NCBI GenBank assembly: GCA_944739405.2 | Contig: OX123190.2 | Location: 22,232,807-22,296,806, forward strand | Reading direction: 5' to 3' | DNA length: 64,000 nucleotides | Origin: Euclidia mi | Lineage: Eukaryota > Arthropoda > Insecta > Lepidoptera > Erebidae | Shown: in pieces, positions 41,468-51,462 of the stretch | Layout of the letters: every line of letters starts with the position of its first letter | Position numbering within the stretch: the stretch's first letter is position 1 | Notes under the pieces: generated by a model | Told to the model about the DNA's origin: nothing | What the model saw: only the letters and a program-made list of their open reading frames with translations | Databases searched by the model: none | Program-made: the position numbers and the translations under genes

Positions 41468-43096
41468 ATGTCAGCTATCAAGGACTTGCGTGCGGCTGCT
41501 GGTGCTATTGCATCAGATTTGCGCTGGTTTGCCTCGGCCGGTGCTTTAGTGAACCGGCCTGATCGCCAGCAGGCCTTACTTCAAAGGTACGAGCGGATCG
41601 ATGATCGCCTGGCAAGTGTGGAACAGCAGTTCCGCACTTTCAGCGCTTGCTGTCTCGAAGTGTCAGTCACTGATTTCACTGCTGACCAGCGAAATAAGGT
41701 CAGCGAAGACTATGCCCAGGTCTTAGACCTGTATGATGCTGTCTCCAATACTGCGAGACAACTAGTTGCCGATAGGGAAGGGCAACCCGGCCTGAAGCAG
41801 GAGCTTCCTAGGTCAGCACCGGGGCTGGTGAGTAGGCTCCCTACTTTGGACCTCCCCCATTTTGATGGCTGCCTAGGAAGCTACCTGGGCTTCATTAATT
41901 TGTTCGACAGCCTGGTCAATGACAGGGCTGACCTTCGGCCAGCACAAAAATTGGCATATTTAATGTCGGTTCTGGATGGGGAGGCTAAGGGCCTCATCCA
42001 GCATCTGCCCGTGTCTGACGAGGCGTACCAGACGGCTCGGGACCTAATTACCCGTAGGTACCATAATAAGCGTGGCCTCGCCGATACGCACATCGAGCAG
42101 ATTTTGGGTTTGCCGACGGTCACCCGGGTCTCTGGGTTGCGCACCCAACTGTTGAACCCGCTCTTGGTGGCCATCAACGCACTTAAGTGCCTTGACCTGC
42201 CCGTAGACCAATGGTCCTATTTATTGGTGCACATTGTGTTAAAGAAGCTGCCTGCCGACCTGAGGTCGCGTTTTGAACAGCGCTTTGGTGGGGATAACGC
42301 GACCCATCTGCCCCCCTTTTCTGACCTGGAGAGGTTCCTGGAGGATGAGTGCCGGGTCTTGGACAACTCCGGTGGTGATACGCCGGCTAAGACGCAGCCG
42401 CCCAAGGTCAAGGAGCAGGGTCGCGTTCACACCCGAGCCAGTGTTGACCGGCGCCCTCCTCGCTTTGCAGTCACGCAGAGCCCAGTGGAGTGCTCTTACT
42501 GCAAGGTCACGGGGCACAGAACGGCCAGTTGCAGGGCATTTTTGGACCTTCATGTCGCCTCTCGTAGGCGCATCGCGAATGCCCGCCGCCTTTGCTTCTC
42601 TTGTTTGGGGTCCCACTACCAGCGAGACTGCCCAAACTCTCGCCCTTGTCCTCACTGTGGAGGACAGCATTTGGACATTCTCTGTATGAATGCCAGAGAG
42701 GTTGGCCGCTTGTCCAACCAGCCGACGCCGCGCACGGGCGGGTGTTTTGAAGGTGGCAGCCGAGGCTCACCGGCGCGTAGCCGAGAGTCGCCTCGCTCAA
42801 CTGATCGCCACTCGCCCCGCTTGGAGAACCGTAGCGTGCGCACGCCTCCTCTCTCTCGCGCACCTGAATGTGCTGTTCAGCGGCACCAGCACCATGACTG
42901 CTGCCCCAGGTATTCCCCTCCTTTGGCGGAGCGTCCCCGCCTTGACTCGCGCCCACCTAGTTTTGGGCGGGTGCGTCATTATGACCCCCCACAGATGGCG
43001 CGCGGATCGAGTCATCGCGCCTTTGAGGACTTCAAGCCGCACCCTCGTTTTGACTTGCCTGGTCCTGGCCAACGGTCACCGCCCAGACAACAATAG
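41468..43096 (+). CDS. BEL2 Gag with RS-rich tail (542 aa)
   Basis: Capsid protein that packages element RNA. Start chosen at ATG 41468. It has a DUF1759-type Gag region (LPTLDLPHFDGCLGSYLGF to HIEQILGLPTV, about residues 115-230). Zinc-knuckle clusters follow (CSYCKVTGHRTASC, CFSCLGSHYQRDC, CPHCGGQHLDILC, about 338-405). The last 120 or so residues are rich in R, S and P (SPARSRESPRSTDRHSPRL), which BEL1 lacks. It ends at a TAG that is in the same frame as the protease, so either the stop is a mutation or Pol was made by readthrough. The other open frames across 42240-43120 are shadows caused by high GC. Confidence 0.88.
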   Translation: MSAIKDLRAAAGAIASDLRWFASAGALVNRPDRQQALLQRYERIDDRLASVEQQFRTFSACCLEVSVTDFTADQRNKVSEDYAQVLDLYDAVSNTARQLVADREGQPGLKQELPRSAPGLVSRLPTLDLPHFDGCLGSYLGFINLFDSLVNDRADLRPAQKLAYLMSVLDGEAKGLIQHLPVSDEAYQTARDLITRRYHNKRGLADTHIEQILGLPTVTRVSGLRTQLLNPLLVAINALKCLDLPVDQWSYLLVHIVLKKLPADLRSRFEQRFGGDNATHLPPFSDLERFLEDECRVLDNSGGDTPAKTQPPKVKEQGRVHTRASVDRRPPRFAVTQSPVECSYCKVTGHRTASCRAFLDLHVASRRRIANARRLCFSCLGSHYQRDCPNSRPCPHCGGQHLDILCMNAREVGRLSNQPTPRTGGCFEGGSRGSPARSRESPRSTDRHSPRLENRSVRTPPLSRAPECAVQRHQHHDCCPRYSPPLAERPRLDSRPPSFGRVRHYDPPQMARGSSHRAFEDFKPHPRFDLPGPGQRSPPRQQ

Positions 43097-43835
43097 GTCC
43101 TTGACCCCTGCCCTATAACTCCAACCTCCGCCATTGAGACCGTTATCCTACCAACGGTTGCTGTTAGGGTCTGGGGACCCACGGGGACCTCTGTTGTTGC
43201 CCGTGCAATATTAGACACAGGTTCACAAGGTTGCATTGTTTCCACTTATTTGGTAGGGCAGGTTAAATTGAATATGGGCTCTTTTCCAAATTGTATACGG
43301 GGCATAGGTGATGTAGCCTCTAATGTTGAAGGGCAAGTTAAGGTTTTGTTTGGCCCTGTTGAAGCTTCACACCCGAGGATTAAAACTTCGGCTATTGTGT
43401 TGAAGAATATTTTGGGTATGCACCCATAGAAGCAGCTACCTGCTGGTGTGGTGAATTTGACATCGGGATTGGAACTGGCAGACCCCAAATTTGACACACC
43501 GGGACAAATCAACTTGTTGATTGGCTCTGATGCCCTCGGTGGAATTTTGATTGGTGGGAAACGGGTCTTGGTGCCAAATGGTTTGACTGCCATCCCGACT
43601 ATATTTGGATTTGCTTTGATGGGATCTGTACCTAGGGACCCCCCTCCACCCGAACTTGATAATTTGTTGGCTGTAGGCTCTGCTCTCTCTAATGCAGTTC
43701 AGAGGTTTTGGGAGGTAGAGGAGCCCCCTCAAGCTGCCCGTTTGAATCCAGAACATGAGGAGTGCGAGCTGTTCTTCCAGAACAACACTGGTCGACTCCG
43801 TTCTGGTCGGATTAGTACAAGGCCACCCTTCACGG
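43097..43835 (+). pseudogene. BEL2 pol, protease part, with stop codon
   Basis: Same frame as Gag. The protease active site ILDTGSQG is near 43210-43235. A second TAG interrupts at 43427-43429 inside GMHP*KQLP. The frame then continues through the conserved KFDTPGQINLLIGSDALGG and FWEVEEPP region into the very start of the RT region (GRLRSGRISTRPPFTG), where the sequence jumps to RNase H. In BEL1 more than 1.1 kb separates these two points. Confidence 0.85.
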
Positions 43836-45828
43836 GTTTTGTGATGCCTCGGAACGTGGTCACGCGGCCGTGGTGTACTTGCGCACAGTTAGTGCATCAG
43901 GTCAGGTGAGGGTTTCCCTGATCATGGCGAAGAGCAAGGTTGCACCCCTTCGGACATCTCTGACCATCCCAAAATTGGAGCTCTCGGGAGCAGCACTACT
44001 TGTACGCTTATTGAACCACGTGTCTAACACTTTGGGTAAAAGCATTTGTATTACTGGAACCTACGCCTGGACAGACAGCCAAATTGTTCTGTGTGCTAAT
44101 CGCGTTTCCCAAATCCAGAAATCCGAAGTCAAACTTGTTTGGAGACACGTGCCAGGTGAGCTCAACCCCGCTGATTGTGCCTCGCGCGGATGCTTGACCC
44201 CTAGTTTGATAGGTCATTCGCTGTGGTGGGGTCCGGAATGGTTGAGTCGACCAGAAATTGATTGGCCTCGAACGCCAGTTATGAATACTTCTAATTTGCC
44301 GGGCCTACGAACACTCGCTCTTGAGAAGGTGGAATGCGCCTTCGACCCCGATTTTTTGTTGAATCGTTACAGCTCTCTCGACAAGTTGTTAGGTGTTACT
44401 GCTTGGATAAAGCGTTTTGTTTTTAACTTTAGGCACCCACAACAGAAACGACTGACACCGTTTCTCTCACCACAGGAACGACAGGAGTCTCGCACCTTTT
44501 GGGTTCGTTCTGTGCAATTGGCGCATTTTGAGAAGGAGATTGCTATCCTTAAATCAGGGAGATCGAAATTGTCGGGAGCTGTATCTAAATTGAACCCCTT
44601 TTTGGACGATACGGGTCTCTTGCGCGTTGGAGGGCGTCTCAAGAATGCCAACCTCCCTTACGGGGCTCGTCACCCATCTTTGTTACCTAAGGACGGTCAT
44701 TTGGTACGCTTGTTGGTAACTGACCGTCACCTTAAAAATTCGCATGCTGGTTGTAATGCTTTGTTGGCCATTTTGCAACGCGAATTTTGGATCTTGTCTG
44801 CCCGAAGAGTTATTCGGAGTGTAGTCGTTCGCTGCATCCCTTGCTATAAGCTCAAGGCTTCTACCATGCAGCCGTTGATGGGAGACTTACCGGCAGATCG
44901 CGTAACTGAAAGCAGGACGTTTGACGGTGTTGGCACGGACTTCGCAGGTCCCTTTTTGGTGAAAACGTCGACACTTCGAAACAGCAAGACTGTTAAGGCC
45001 TACTTGTGCGTTTTTGTTTGTCTTTCCACAAAGGCCGTTCATTTAGAACTGGTCTCCTCGCTTACAACCGAGGCGTTTGTAGCCACATTTGACAGATTTG
45101 TATCCCGCAGAGGGCTGCCTTCCTTGATCCGTTCTGATTGCGGCACTAACTTCAAGGGCACCTATAATTATTTGAATGATGTTGTTAATTTCCTTGAAAC
45201 CAACAAAGCTGATATAGGTGATAGGCTTGCCCGACGTGGGATAAATTGGTTGTTTTCCCCACCAAATTGTCCACACTGGGGTGGTATTTTTGAAGCCGCT
45301 GTAAAATCGGCCAAAACACACTTGCGCAGGACAATCGGTGAGTCTGTCCTTACATTTGAGGAACTCGCAACTGTGTTTTGTAAGATTGAGGCCGTTTTGA
45401 ACTCTCGGCCATTGTGCCCGATCTCCTCAGATCCGAATGATTTGGAGGCCCTTACGCCGGGCCATTTTTTGATTGGTCGCCCACTTGTCGCCTTGCCTGA
45501 GTACCCCTATATTGATACGAGACCTGGTCGTCTCTCGCGTTTTGAATTGGTACGCCAGATTACTCAGAGCTTTTGGAAACGCTGGAATTTGGAATATTTG
45601 CACATACTCCAGCAACGCGTTAAGTGGACCGACAAGACCGATCCACCCAAGATTGGAGACCTTGTTTTGATCAAGGAGGCTAACCTTCCGCCACTCAGAT
45701 GGCGCAGGGGGCGCATCCTTCATTTGGTAACTGGGGCTGATGGAGTTCCCCGATTTGCTGAGGTCTTGGTGGACGGTTCGATTCTGAGGAGAGCGGTTGC
45801 AACATTGTCACGTCTACCAACCGATTAG
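43836..45828 (+). pseudogene. BEL2 pol, RNase H to integrase (RT deleted)
   Basis: After the deletion the frame is shifted. It reads FCDASERGHAAVVYLRT (RNase H) and is open to 45828 (652 codons from the first ATG at 43870). RNase H lacks 13 residues after WTDSQIVL compared with BEL1. The integrase appears complete: zinc region ending CIPCYK, then GTDFAGPF, RSDCGTNF and GGIFEAAV (D, D, E), then a DUF5641-like end with WKRWNLEYLHILQQR. There is no RT motif. The protein cannot be made from Gag-Pol without crossing two stops and a frameshift. Confidence 0.88.
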
Positions 45829-45837
45829 CGGACCGGT

Positions 45838-45851
45838 CCGGGGCGGGTGGA
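45838..45851 (+). promoter_or_regulatory. Polypurine tract of BEL2
   Basis: CCGGGGCGGGTGGA precedes the right LTR; it is less pure than that of BEL1. Confidence 0.55.
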
Positions 45852-46453
45852 TGTTTGAAATAGAATTAGTTTTTATTATAAGTCAAATCGATTAGATCGA
45901 TTGAGTAACATTTTGTTTAGTCTATTGAAAATTTCTGACAATGGTCACACTGAACTGTCACTTCCGTGCTTCCGCTTGAAAAATTAACACGCCGTTTGCA
46001 ATCTCGCGTGCCTTGTGCCTGTTTAATAAATTGATCGCCCTTTGAATTAACGCGAATTGAATCAACTTGTAATTAACTTAATACGTAATTGCCGCTTTTG
46101 ACTTCCGGCAAAGTTTGTTGTAAATTGATGACATATTGAACATTTGTGAAAAGTTTTGTGAACCGTAAACGTGCATCGTGGTCTGGAGAAGGACTTCGCC
46201 GAATTGTACACTGGTATCTATTGATTCTCTTGTTATTTTGGCCAAAATTATAAGTTAATCTATAGGTCCACTTCAAGAACATCACCAGGATATATAAGGT
46301 AAAATTTTCATGTACCTACTCAATACTTTACTCACTGTGCAACGCAGTGCATTGTGTCTGGATATATTGTCTATCGTGGTCAGGTAGATGTATTACACCT
46401 TCCACTGCGCACTTCTGATACACCTTCCTGCCTGGCTACGGTAATTCTAGACA
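45852..46453 (+). repeat. BEL2 3' LTR (602 bp)
   Basis: Same length and boundaries as the 5' LTR, with substitutions seen at three places, all in the first 170 bp. Confidence 0.93.
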
Positions 46454-46458
46454 ATTAC

Positions 46459-46522
46459 AAAAAAATTTAGTTTCCAGATCATATCTAAAACCAATATCGC
46501 GATAAAATCTGTAAACTGTAGT
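46459..46522. repeat. TIR element interrupted by BEL2, right part
   Basis: Carries the right inverted end CTAAAACCAATATCGCGATA then ATCTGTAAACTGTAGTT, complementary with few mismatches to 39881-39922. Confidence 0.75.
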
Positions 46523-46635
46523 TAATTTATAACAATTGAAATGTATGGAGCAAATTCATGCAGGTAAGTCGTTTTTTTATTTAATTTCGGTGGCTTTTAT
46601 AGCTTGATTCTCAATTTATTATTAATAATAACTTT

Positions 46636-46867
46636 ATGGATAAATCGACGGACTGCTACGCAGAGGGTCTCGGGTTCGAATCCATGACGCGCACCAATGA
46701 CTATTCGAAGTTATATGCGTCTTTAAATGTTACTTATCGATTGCTAAATGGTGACGGCAAACATCGTGAGTAAACCTGCATGTCTGAGAGTTCTCCATAA
46801 TGTTCTCGAAAGACATGTGAAGTCTGCCAACCGGCCCTTGGCCAGCGTGGTGAACTATGGTCTTACC
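46636..46867 (+). repeat. SINE family C, left part, host of the Penelope cluster
   Basis: CGACGGACTGCTACGCAGAG, B box TCGGGTTCGAATCC, AAACATCGTGAGTAAACCTG and GCCAGCGTGGTGAACTATGG. It breaks at TATGGTCTTACC (46856-46867) and resumes with a second copy of those 12 bases at 54485. Confidence 0.85.
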
Positions 46868-47022
46868 ATATAGGAATTTAAACTTTCGTGGTCATTTAAA
46901 CTTGCTTTAAATTGTCTTTCGGGATATATACCACGTACCTTTGTTTGGAGTAACCGATATTTCGGCACTGTTGCAAGCGCCATGTTCACGGATGTACTGA
47001 GGGTATTGCGGGTGGATGAATG
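46868..47022 (-). repeat. 3' pseudo-LTR of copy A
   Basis: Repeats the first part of the element (upstream bases plus about 46 codons of the ORF start) after the copy-A stop. It matches 49504-49656 on the same strand. It ends in the middle of the ORF at ATAGGAATTTAAAC. Confidence 0.85.
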
Positions 47023-49617
47023 TTACGAGCAAGTATAACGGTCTACCCGCTTTCTTACTCGTTTTTTGCGTACAACACCACTGCCACTGTTTTCACTATC
47101 GCACTGTACCCGATCACGACATACTACACTCACTACGTCAGCTCGCGGTTTGAGTTTTTCCGTTTCACGGGTTTTACATAGACGCACCACTGGATGCCAG
47201 ATACTCGACAGTTGAAACCCTTCCTCTCTATTGAAATTATTAAACTTTTTGATTTCAATAGCCTCCCTAACCATTCGAGGTATGTAGTGGCGTTCTGTCG
47301 AAAGCACCTGAGGGTTGTGTAACTCAATCCAGTGGTCGGTACCCGAGTCTAAAAGGTGTTGAGCTATGGCTGACTTATGTGGCTCGTTATTTTTGACTGC
47401 CCTGATGTGTTCCTTTATCCGGCAAGAGATGGTGCGTTTCGTTTGTCCTATATAGGAACTGCCACAGCTGCAGTCAACTTTGTATACACCTGGCTTTTCT
47501 AATGGAAGACTGTCTTTCGGCGTTCTTATATATTGAGACAGTTTCTTAAAAGGAGTGAAAATAGTCTTTACTGAAACTTTGTTAAGAATATTGGCGATCT
47601 TATCTGTCACTCCTTTGACGTACGGTAAGTACGCTGGGTGTCGTTCAACCTTGAAGTCCAGGTGTTTTTTAGTATGTCTGGGTGGTCTGATTCGCCTACT
47701 GTATCCGTTTTTGTGTAGAACGTCGCTTAAATGCGAAAGTTCCTTACCCAAATGTTCATCGTCACACAAGCTGTATGCCCGGTCGGTAAGCGACGTTATA
47801 ACGGAATTCAGTTGACGTGGGTGATGATGTGAGTCGGCGTGTAGATAGCGATCTGTGTGTGTTGGCTTTCTGTATACAGAGTGGCTTAATGAACCGTCAT
47901 CCCGTACGCCAATCATAACATCGAGGAACGCCATTCTTCTGTCCCTTTCGATTTCATAAGTAAAACTCATTTTACTGTGGATGCTGTTTAAATGTGCCAA
48001 GTACTCTTGAACCATCTCTTCATCGCCTTCCATAACACAGAAAATGTCGTCTACGTACCGTTTCCAAATTTTTACACTTAATGGGGCAGTAGCAATGGCT
48101 TGGTTTTCAAAATGTTCCATCCATAGGTTGGCTACCACTGGAGCTACCGGGCTGCCCATCGCTACGCCATCAATTTGTAGGTAGTACTCACCTCTGTATA
48201 AGAAGTAATTCGTGGTCAGGCAATGATGTACCAGGTCGGCATATACCTCAGCAATATGGTCCTCACTGATCCTACGTCTAATTACCTCCATGCAGTCTGT
48301 TATAGGTACGTTTGTGAAAAGCGATTCTACGTCGAAACTGACCATCACTTCTTTATCACTAACGTTACCCTGCCGTAGAATCTCAATGAAATGTCGGGAG
48401 TCTTTGACATACGATGTTGTTTTACCCACCAATGGTCGCAGGACCTTAGCTACATGTTTAGCTAGTTCATAAGTAGGTGAATCCACTTGACTGACTATAG
48501 GCCGTAAGGGAACGTTGTTTTTGTGCACCTTTGGCAAACCATACAGTTTAGGGGGTAGAATATTACGTGGTCGCAATAAATGGGTCACCGTATCTTCATC
48601 GATCGCGTGCTGGCACTCCTTGATCAGCCTTTGGGTACTACGGTTCAATCTAGCGGTCGGGTTATAATTTACCTTTTTATACGTGTTGACGTCACTTAGT
48701 AAATGACGCATTTTTTCGTCATATTCACTAACGTTAATGACTACCGTCGCGTTCCCTTTGTCAGCTTTTAGGACAAGTACGCTCTCATCTTCACGGAGTT
48801 CACGTAATGCGACACGTTCAGCCACGGTCGTGTTAGGCTGAGGAAGCTTTGCTCGACGTAAACAGACAGCAACGTCTTGACGTAAAACTTCGGCCTCCTC
48901 GGACGGTATTTTATTCCGTCGGATAACCTCCTCAACTGTGCCGATCACTTTTTCGTAAGGAACATGACTAGGTGTTGGGGCGAAATTTAACCCTTTCTCT
49001 AATATATTGAGTGCAGCTTCCGTCAACGTTTTATCGGATAGATTTATAACTGTGCGTTCAATATTTGACTTTTCTTGGTGGGAGGTAGATGGATTTTGTT
49101 TCATCATTAAGAATTCAAACTTACGGTCTTGTTTCAAGGCACTAAGTTCTCGCGAACGCTGTGCCTGTAGATAGGTGATGCGATCACAGTTATCAAAATC
49201 ATCTATTGTCAACACTTCACTGCACTTCAGATGTATTTTATACAACTCCGCTTGTATTTTGTCAAGTTTATAACGGGTGTTGGCGATCAACTTACGCAAT
49301 AGTTTAACACTCGCATTACGTAGAATGCCCGCGGAACCGTGAATATCGTTTCGGGGTTTTATTTTGACACAAACCGGAATAATGTCCGCGTCACGACACT
49401 TCACTAAAAACACCAACGATTGCCGTAAACATTCACATTTCTTCCGCGCGCGTTCTAGTTGTTTAATTAATTTAGCACTTTCCGGCCCGTACCGGTGCAC
49501 AATATAGGAATTTAAACTTTCGTGGTCATTTAAACTTGCTTTAAATTGTCTTTCGGGATATATACCACGTACCTTTGTTTGGAGTAACCGATATTTCGGC
49601 ACTGTTGCAAGCGCCAT
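47023..49617 (-). CDS. Penelope-like RT/GIY-YIG protein, copy A (864 aa)
   Basis: Copies element RNA into DNA and nicks the target. I place the start at the ATG at 49617; the frame extends only two codons further, from a GTG. An N-terminal helical region rich in basic residues comes first. The Penelope-type RT follows: ADKGNATVVIN, LYGLPKVHKNNVPLRPIVS, FDVESLFTNVP and catalytic YVDDIFC (D523, D524). After a linker with paired cysteines, a GIY-YIG domain spans about 710-800 (GVYKVDCSCGSSYIGQTKR, then RIKEHIRA). The end is very basic (RKKRVRKR), a likely nuclear signal. There is no stop or frameshift. It differs from copy C at one seen residue (Q versus P in DKI-AELY). Confidence 0.95.
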   Translation of the reverse strand: MALATVPKYRLLQTKVRGIYPERQFKASLNDHESLNSYIVHRYGPESAKLIKQLERARKKCECLRQSLVFLVKCRDADIIPVCVKIKPRNDIHGSAGILRNASVKLLRKLIANTRYKLDKIQAELYKIHLKCSEVLTIDDFDNCDRITYLQAQRSRELSALKQDRKFEFLMMKQNPSTSHQEKSNIERTVINLSDKTLTEAALNILEKGLNFAPTPSHVPYEKVIGTVEEVIRRNKIPSEEAEVLRQDVAVCLRRAKLPQPNTTVAERVALRELREDESVLVLKADKGNATVVINVSEYDEKMRHLLSDVNTYKKVNYNPTARLNRSTQRLIKECQHAIDEDTVTHLLRPRNILPPKLYGLPKVHKNNVPLRPIVSQVDSPTYELAKHVAKVLRPLVGKTTSYVKDSRHFIEILRQGNVSDKEVMVSFDVESLFTNVPITDCMEVIRRRISEDHIAEVYADLVHHCLTTNYFLYRGEYYLQIDGVAMGSPVAPVVANLWMEHFENQAIATAPLSVKIWKRYVDDIFCVMEGDEEMVQEYLAHLNSIHSKMSFTYEIERDRRMAFLDVMIGVRDDGSLSHSVYRKPTHTDRYLHADSHHHPRQLNSVITSLTDRAYSLCDDEHLGKELSHLSDVLHKNGYSRRIRPPRHTKKHLDFKVERHPAYLPYVKGVTDKIANILNKVSVKTIFTPFKKLSQYIRTPKDSLPLEKPGVYKVDCSCGSSYIGQTKRTISCRIKEHIRAVKNNEPHKSAIAQHLLDSGTDHWIELHNPQVLSTERHYIPRMVREAIEIKKFNNFNREEGFQLSSIWHPVVRLCKTRETEKLKPRADVVSVVCRDRVQCDSENSGSGVVRKKRVRKRVDRYTCS

Positions 49618-49656
49618 GTTCACGGATGTACTGAGGGTATTGCGGGTGGATGAATG

Positions 49657-51276
49657 TTACGAGCAAGTGTAACGGTCTACCCGCTTTCTTACTCGTTTTT
49701 TGCGTACAACACCACTGCCACTGTTTTCACTATCGCACTGTACCCGATCACGACATACTACACTCACTACGTCAGCTCGCGGTTTGAGTTTTTCCGTTTC
49801 ACGGGTTTTACATAGACGCACCACTGGATGCCAGATACTCGACAGTTGAAACCCTTCCTCTCTATTGAAATTATTAAACTTTTTGATTTCAATAGCCTCC
49901 CTAACCATTCGAGGTATGTAGTGGCGTTCTGTCGAAAGCACCTGAGGGTTGTGTAACTCAATCCAGTGGTCGGTACCCGAGTCTAAAAGGTGTTGAGCTA
50001 TGGCTGACTTATGTGGCTCGTTATTTTTGACTGCCCTGATGTGTTCCTTTATCCGGCAAGAGATGGTGCGTTTCGTTTGTCCTATATAGGAACTGCCACA
50101 GCTGCAGTCAACTTTGTATACACCTGGCTTTTCTAATGGAAGACTGTCTTTCGGCGTTCTTATATATTGAGACAGTTTCTTAAAAGGAGTGAAAATAGTC
50201 TTTACTGAAACTTTGTTAAGAATATTGGCGATCTTATCTGTCACTCCTTTGACGTACGGTAAGTACGCTGGGTGTCGTTCAACCTTGAAGTCCAGGTGTT
50301 TTTTAGTATGTCTGGGTGGTCTGATTCGCCTACTGTATCCGTTTTTGTGTAGAACGTCGCTTAAATGCGAAAGTTCCTTACCCAAATGTTCATCGTCACA
50401 CAAGCTGTATGCCCGGTCGGTAAGCGACGTTATAACGGAATTCAGTTGACGTGGGTGATGATGTGAGTCGGCGTGTAGATAGCGATCTGTGTGTGTTGGC
50501 TTTCTGTATACAGAGTGGCTTAATGAACCGTCATCCCGTACGCCAATCATAACATCGAGGAACGCCATTCTTCTGTCCCTTTCGATTTCATAAGTAAAAC
50601 TCATTTTACTGTGGATGCTGTTTAAATGTGCCAAGTACTCTTGAACCATCTCTTCATCGCCTTCCATAACACAGAAAATGTCGTCTACGTACCGTTTCCA
50701 AATTTTTACACTTAATGGGGCAGTAGCAATGGCTTGGTTTTCAAAATGTTCCATCCATAGGTTGGCTACCACTGGAGCTACCGGGCTGCCCATCGCTACG
50801 CCATCAATTTGTAGGTAGTACTCACCTCTGTATAAGAAGTAATTCGTGGTCAGGCAATGATGTACCAGGTCGGCATATACCTCAGCAATATGGTCCTCAC
50901 TGATCCTACGTCTAATTACCTCCATGCAGTCTGTTATAGGTACGTTTGTGAAAAGCGATTCTACGTCGAAACTGACCATCACTTCTTTATCACTAACGTT
51001 ACCCTGCCGTAGAATCTCAATGAAATGTCGGGAGTCTTTGACATACGATGTTGTTTTACCCACCAATGGTCGCAGGACCTTAGCTACATGTTTAGCTAGT
51101 TCATAAGTAGGTGAATCCACTTGACTGACTATAGGCCGTAAGGGAACGTTGTTTTTGTGCACCTTTGGCAAACCATACAGTTTAGGGGGTAGAATATTAC
51201 GTGGTCGCAATAAATGGGTCACCGTATCTTCATCGATCGCGTGCTGGCACTCCTTGATCAGCCTTTGGGTACTACT
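49657..51276 (-). pseudogene. Penelope-like copy B, 5'-truncated
   Basis: Tandem to copy A on the minus strand. The element sequence begins at STQRLIKECQ (about residue 320 of the full protein), so it keeps the catalytic RT core (YVDDIFC) and the GIY-YIG domain but lacks the N-terminal third. The open frame continues 5' for about 41 codons into the inverted tail fragment, giving an artificial N-terminus. The last codons before the stop read as in copy A, except for a change just at the stop context (CAAGTG versus CAAGTA on the plus strand). Confidence 0.88.
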
Positions 51277-51283
51277 ACGACGT

Positions 51284-51396
51284 AGTGAGTGTAGTATGTC
51301 GTGATCGGGTACAGTGCGATAGTGAAAACAGTGGCAGTGGTGTTGTACGCAAAAAACGAGTAAGAAAGCGGGTAGACCGTTATACTTGCTCGTAAC
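51284..51396 (+). pseudogene. Inverted Penelope tail fragment
   Basis: Plus-strand copy of the last 35-37 codons of the ORF (VVSVVCRDRVQCDSENSG and onward to the basic end and stop), fused at its 5' side to copy B in the opposite orientation. It makes the 5' pseudo-LTR for copy C, as the next unit starts 38 bp downstream. Confidence 0.85.
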
Positions 51397-51428
51397 ATTC
51401 ATCCACCCGCAATACCCTCAGTACATCC

Positions 51429-51462
51429 GTGAACATGGCGCTTGCAACAGTGCCGAAATATC
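51429..51462 (+). ncRNA. Hammerhead-like motif at the Penelope unit boundary
   Basis: GUGAACA (51429-51435), a bulged U, stem II GGCGC/GUGCC with loop UUGCAACA, GAAA (51455-51458), then AUAU and C. This has the layout of a hammerhead core, with C3 and G8 swapped to G and C and an extra U before stem II. Hammerheads are known in Penelope-like pseudo-LTRs. Also at 46956-46989 (-), 49590-49623 (-) and 54424-54457 (+). Activity is not shown. Confidence 0.4.

Larger units (their letters stand above)
40130..46453 (+). mobile_element. BEL2: defective BEL/Pao element with young LTRs
   Basis: 6324 bp with 602-bp LTRs and the target duplication ATTAC (40125-40129 and 46454-46458). I find three LTR mismatches (about 99.5% identity). 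The interior has an intact Gag frame, two in-frame TAG codons, loss of the whole RT core near 43831-43836, a frame change at that junction, and a 13-residue in-frame loss in RNase H. The interior is visibly richer in GC than the flanks. It cannot make its own RT, so it was probably moved by a relative. Confidence 0.93.

Noticed and set aside
42239..43245. Several open frames of 63-149 codons overlapping BEL2 Gag on both strands
   Set aside because: They lie fully within a GC-rich coding region and have no independent motif; shadows of Gag.
46956..46989. Canonical hammerhead (CTGATGA...GAAA) in the pseudo-LTR
   Set aside because: No CTGANGA is present on either strand at the unit boundary; only the swapped variant discussed in the findings fits.
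47133..47327. 64-codon frame repeated at 49767 and 54086, and similar 60-86-codon frames
   Set aside because: They recur only because the Penelope ORF recurs; they are alternative frames of that ORF.
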